Shown piece after piece: positions 59,526 to 64,000 of a stretch of 64,000 nucleotides of DNA (within the stretch, counting starts at the first letter, position 1; each line of letters starts with the position of its first letter). The notes under the pieces are model-generated. The model was not told where the DNA came from and did no database searches. It was given only the letters and a program-made list of their open reading frames with translations. This DNA is from Archegozetes longisetosus (lineage: Eukaryota > Arthropoda > Arachnida > Sarcoptiformes > Trhypochthoniidae). The stretch covers positions 620,001 to 684,000 of the forward strand of contig JAEMBT020000007.1 in NCBI GenBank assembly GCA_018873245.2. Reading direction: 5' to 3'. A program made the position numbers and the translations under genes.

Positions 59526-61325
59526 TTAAGCGGATGACTTGAGTTCTCCAGCAAGACGTGCTCCAAATGGAAGATCTGCACCGTATCCGAGATCTGCGCG
59601 TTTGATTCCATCACCAGATAGTCCGAGTGGTTGTTGAACAATAGGAGTCTGTTCTATGATAGGGACCTGTTCTACAACAGGGACCTGAACTATGGGCTCT
59701 TGAACTATTGGCGCATGAACTACAGGGGCAGCTACGGTTTTGGTGGCTACTACGCGAGCAACCGGTACTGGAACTGGTGCGGCGACGGTCTGAACCACTT
59801 TCTTTACAATCGGGACCTCATATGGTCTGTCGACAAATATCTGATTAATTCTTTCCTTAACAACTGGAACTTCAACCAACTTCTCAACGGGTGTCGGGAC
59901 CAATACCTCAACATTTTTAATCACTTCATACGGAACTTTAACTTCGCGGACAACTTCGACCGGGACTTCGACTCTCTTAATTGTTTCGTATGGTTGAGGG
60001 ACTGGGACTTCAACTTTTCGGACCACTTCATACGGAACCTTAACTTCACGGACCACTTCTACAGGAACTTCGACTCTCTTAATTGTTTCATAGGGTTGGG
60101 GTACTGGAACTTCGACTTTGCGGACAACTTCTTTGACAACTGGAACTTGTTTAACAACTTCTTTGATCACTTCATAAGGCTGTGGAACTGGGACTTTAAC
60201 TTCTACAGGTTGTGGAACGGGGACTTTGACCTCGACCGGAACCGGAACATTGCGAACAACTTCTTTAGTGACGGTATATGGCTGTGGAACTGGAACCTTG
60301 ACTTCAACTGGTCGTGGAACAGTCTTAATGACAGTGTATGGCTGAGGAACCGGTACTTTCACTTCATAGGGTTGCGGAACCGGAACCTTGACTTGTTGGA
60401 CAACATCGCGAAGAACTTCTTTGACGACCGGTACCGAAACGGGTTGCGGTACTTTACGGACAACTTCCTTAACCACGGTATAGGGTTGTGGAACAGTCTT
60501 GACGACCGGTACTGCATATGGTTGAGGTACGGGAACTTTGACGGCGTAGGGCTGAGGGACTGTCTTGACTACGGGTACGGCATAAGGGGTCGGAACAGAC
60601 TTAACGACTGGAACAGCATAAGGCTGTGGCACAGCGTATGGTTGAAGAACTTTTTGAATGGATTGTGTATGAGAATGGGTTACGGGCAGGCCTTTGACTG
60701 CAAGCCCGTACGGGGCGGCGATTCCATAGGGGGCACCCCCTCTTAGGTTATAGACACTGGAATAGCCACCGCCTAAGCCATAACCGTATGGTTTCGGTTT
60801 TGAATTAACCAAAGCGGCGATTGAAATAAACAGCTGTAAAATGAATTCCCTATTTATTAACTGCGCATTCGTTTTTTGTAACTTTTTTCCTATAACTTAT
60901 TATTCATTAATACATTTCTGATTTGAAAATACAATTCACTCAATATATGGATACAAAAATTGAATTTTATATCATATATTGAAATAGTTTTTCGATTACG
61001 AAAATCTCTTTTCTATCTGTCATATTAATTAATAAATCTATCGAATGAGTAGTCAATTGAAAGTGAAAACTCATTTTACTGACAAGACTAACAAAACCGT
61101 AATTTTTTAAACGATTTCAAAAAATTTATCTCATTTCAACTTTCAATTTAAGTCATAAATCTTTTTTACAATAGAGAAAACTTTTATCGACTTTTGCATA
61201 ACTATTGGTAAATGATTCACATAAATAAGGAAAAGAAGAAGAAAAAACTTATTAATGAATAAATAAGTTATAAATATTAAAAATAAATATCGAAAATCTT
61301 AAAGACTTACAAGTATTTTAAACAT
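59526..61325 (-). CDS. large Pro/Val-rich repetitive secreted structural protein, copy 2
   Basis: Exons on minus: 61311-61325 (MFKIL) and 59526-60833; the intron begins GTAAGT and ends CAG. About 440 residues. The signal peptide MFKILLFISIAALVNS is followed by KPKPYGYGLGGGYSS and APYGIAAPYGLAVKGLP, HSHTQS, and some 280 residues of PQPYAVPVVKTV, VKVPVPQPYEVIKEV and KRVEVPVEVVREV repeats. Then come VQEPIVQVPVVEQ and the C-terminal block ADLGYGADLPFGARL, shared with copy 1. Copy 2 lies directly upstream of copy 1 in head-to-tail order, so they arose by tandem duplication. Glu/Lys-rich PV repeats suggest a polyampholyte fibre. A 371-codon antisense frame over the repeats is an artefact. Confidence 0.86.
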
Positions 61326-61453
61326 GTTTATCATTCAAGTGATATGATGATAGCTAGAGAACAAGAGCGTAAAGTCCGTTAAGCAGTTGTGTTAACTCAC
61401 GCACTAATCCCAAAGTTTAAACAGTTATGAATTTATAAACTTCATTGCCATCA

Positions 61454-61461
61454 CTTTTATA
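61454..61461 (-). promoter_or_regulatory. TATA box candidate
   Basis: TATAAAAG on the minus strand, about 130 bases upstream of the ATG at 61325. Spacing is slightly longer than in the related genes; TTATAAAT at 61432-61439 is an alternative. Confidence 0.5.
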
Positions 61462-61532
61462 TGGGATGTCCAAAAATCGTTTTGTAAAATTAGGAGCGTA
61501 TATTTGGAGAAAAAATGAGGACAGATGGAGAA

Positions 61533-61540
<8 letters not shown>

Positions 61541-61569
<29 letters not shown>
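61541..61569. repeat. (AG)n microsatellite
   Basis: About 14 AG units, continued by an impure GA-rich tail. Simple repeat; the 60-codon frame across it is not a gene. Confidence 0.9.
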
Positions 61570-61576
<7 letters not shown>

Positions 61577-61599
61577 AGCTTTAGCTAAGGTACATATTA

Positions 61600-64000
61600 A
61601 ACGATCAGATATTAAGTTTACAAAAAATGCTTCATTGGATTTTCACTTAATTACAAGGCGTTGCCCAATGCTATCGAGCAGTCGAAAGAAAAAATGATTC
61701 AAGTATTATTGCATTAGTTATAGTGTAGTGTATAATATACAAGCTTGAGGTAGAGAAAAAAATTCACCTGAAATTTGAATAAATACAATAAAAGAATTTC
61801 TAGTGAACGACAGAGAGATAGAAAGCTGGAGAAAGCTATTTGTATGTCAAGGAAACTGGTGTTGCGTTAGTGGAGGAGAAGGAGAAGCTCGAAAAACTTG
61901 TTTCCTTTTAGAAAATAGTCTTTATGTTTAGTGTAGTTTTATTTTAAAAGTTTTCTTTAATTTCGTGATACCATTAAAGAACAATTTTCTACTTCTACTA
62001 AACTTTACATTTGAAATCTAAGAAAGTGATTTGTTATATGCCCTTAAGCTTAAACGCCGACACTTTTTTCCAAATAAATTTAGAAATCAGTTTTTTCCAC
62101 TGAGCTTTTGTGAATAGTATAAAATATTTGTTTTGGAAATTGATTTAGAAAACAGATATTTGGTAAATCTCTGTGAAACCTCAATAGAAATCATGAATGG
62201 TTTTTATGGCAATTACTTTTCTTTAATGATTACACAATACATTAAAACTTGTTATGAAAACACATTTATATAAGAGACTTAACTGTCACTTAAAATGTTA
62301 GATAACCATTAAAAAATGTTCTTTTTCATAGCAAATTCATTCATTTTTTAACTTAAACATTCAATAATTAAGTTTAAGTTTAAAATTTCAACTCTGAAGC
62401 ATTTTTCCTGATTTCGAAAATACTTGGGGTTTGCTCTCAATTAATCAAATATTTTTCATTCACTTTAATAGACTTTCATTAAAATTTAATTTTTTTAGAA
62501 TTTCGAGTTAACTGAACTCTAGTTAATTGTTACAGTCAAAACGTTTGACTCAGTTTCCAAAGTCGGACTTAATTATTAAAAACAATAGCGAAATACACTT
62601 TTCTCAATGTTAATGACTTGTTAAACAAAGCTAAAAATCTTTAATTATACTACTCTTAAAAGATTAACAAAAACTGATGAAAAAACATCTTAATTCCCAA
62701 ATAAATGTTTTGATTAGCTACTAGTTGCTGATATAAAAGAAATGAGCTTTTTTCTTATGTTTTCCTCAAATAAAAGTTTTACTGGTCATAGAATTTAGAA
62801 AATTCTTACCATTATCAGCAATTATAACTATTTGAAAGATTGATCTAATTTTTATTGAGCAAAATATGAAAACTAATAGGTTTTGAATTTAATAAGTAGT
62901 CAACTTATCATCAATTAATACGATGTATCCTTGAGACGGAAACTTAAAATATAAGTTCGTTTTTGCCAAAAATGAGGTGAAAACGTGCCTCAAGTTTCGT
63001 TTTCAAAAATTAAATCGTTTTCTATGAGAACAGTATAAGTGACTGTTGTCTATAGCATTGACTTATTTCGTTCTTCCAGAAGACGATTTAATTATTAAAT
63101 CTCGAGTTTTTATAGATCAGTGTTAAAACTTTTATAACTTTACATTTCGTGATTTTTTTGGTCAACATATGCACTAGAAATCGACTCGTGAATAATATTT
63201 ACTTAGCTTATAAGTAAATAAACTGTAATAATAAGAGATTTTCAAAAAATGTTAGCATTCTTAGGATTTTGGGAATAATGTTCTCTTTGTTTTTCTTAAC
63301 TTAACATTGAATACAAAATAATAAAATGATTGAAGTCTTATGTTATACTTTTGTTTTGACTCGATAACAAACAGTGATAAACTACTAAATGAAGGACGTG
63401 ATTGAATAAATGGACTCGCGCTCTCGACCACGATCTGGATTTCAATATTTTCCCAATTAACTTATAATCCTTGCACTAATCATAGTTTAATAGTTATAAC
63501 AATTAGCCTTATTTTCAAAACAAGTATTTTTAATTTTAGAATCTCTATAATTCATTTAATTTTAAATCACTAATGGCTACAAATTTTTAACGATATGTCT
63601 GATTCTGAATGTCATGACCTTTCATCTGAAACTTGTCTGCCGTACAACTTTTCAAAAAAATGTTTCACTTTCGATCAAACATAGACTTGAATGCAATCAT
63701 TGTGCCTATAATTTGTTTATATTGTTATGAGAATTGGGTCACAGAAAAAGTTTTTCAAAATCTTTTAAGGTGTGATATGATTGCCGTAAATATTGATTCA
63801 GAACATTAAAAATTTGCATTAATTTTTTGACATAATCCCAAAAAATGATAATCCCTAAATTTCATTTGAATAAGTTTTGCATATAATTACAATATTCTTA
63901 TACTTCAAATTATGATGTATTTTAGCATAACACTTATTATTGAAAACAGTTTGAACGTAGAATTCTTGTTCTAAATAATTAATTTAATTAGTAGTAGATT
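61600..64000. other. intergenic AT-rich DNA to the window end
   Basis: No gene, RNA or element recognised. Confidence 0.4.

Noticed and set aside
59631..60746. 371-codon plus-strand open frame
   Set aside because: Antisense shadow of the second Pro/Val repeat gene, same reason.

Overview
The window is nuclear DNA from an animal, most likely an arthropod and plausibly a mite or other chelicerate. The evidence is very AT-rich sequence, spliced genes with GT-AG introns, TATA plus TCAGT-type initiators, a half-size ABC transporter of the arthropod-typical ABCH kind, tandem SLC46-type transporters, and several Ala/Gly- or Pro/Val-rich secreted proteins whose signal peptide is split by an intron, as in many cuticle protein genes. 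The species is inference; no organelle, bacterial or viral gene was recognised.

Layout. 1-4.8 kb is a transposon graveyard: a decayed Tc1/mariner transposase, a 504 bp element with arrays of an ATTGAGCG motif at both ends, and an internally deleted mariner. 4.8-15.7 kb is gene-poor DNA with a (GA)n tract, a 71 bp perfect palindrome and a 436 bp miniature inverted-repeat element (MITE). 15.7-21 kb holds three small structural-protein genes (+, -, +). 21-24.4 kb is packed with MITEs. 24.4-32.6 kb carries two tandem SLC46/PCFT-like transporter genes on the minus strand with the same six-exon structure. 33.8-38.1 kb is an ABCH transporter gene (minus). 39.0-39.7 kb is a hAT-like MITE. 40.7-42.2 kb is an Ala-rich structural gene (plus). 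42.9-45 kb again is repeats. 47-50.5 kb holds an orphan 128-residue protein and two tandem 10-cysteine secreted proteins (plus). 50.8-53.6 kb is a ZADH2/prostaglandin-reductase-3-like gene (minus) with a possible frame break. 54.9-56.6 kb is a secreted GH16 beta-glucanase (minus). 57.8-61.5 kb holds two large tandem Pro/Val-rich cuticle-like genes (minus). The last 2.5 kb shows nothing beyond a (GA)n tract.

The most notable unexplained structure is a set of non-autonomous elements with short terminal inverted repeats and, in three cases, perfect 8 bp target duplications (CAAATAGA, CTTCTAAA, ATTATAAG). This is hAT-like, and each element is filled near its ends with its own dense array of a short motif. 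Two of them sit inside introns of genes (ABCH, ZADH2), and a fold-back element sits in an SLC46 intron. Nothing here works as an operon. The secreted structural genes share promoter and exon architecture and are probably expressed in cuticle-forming tissue (inference).
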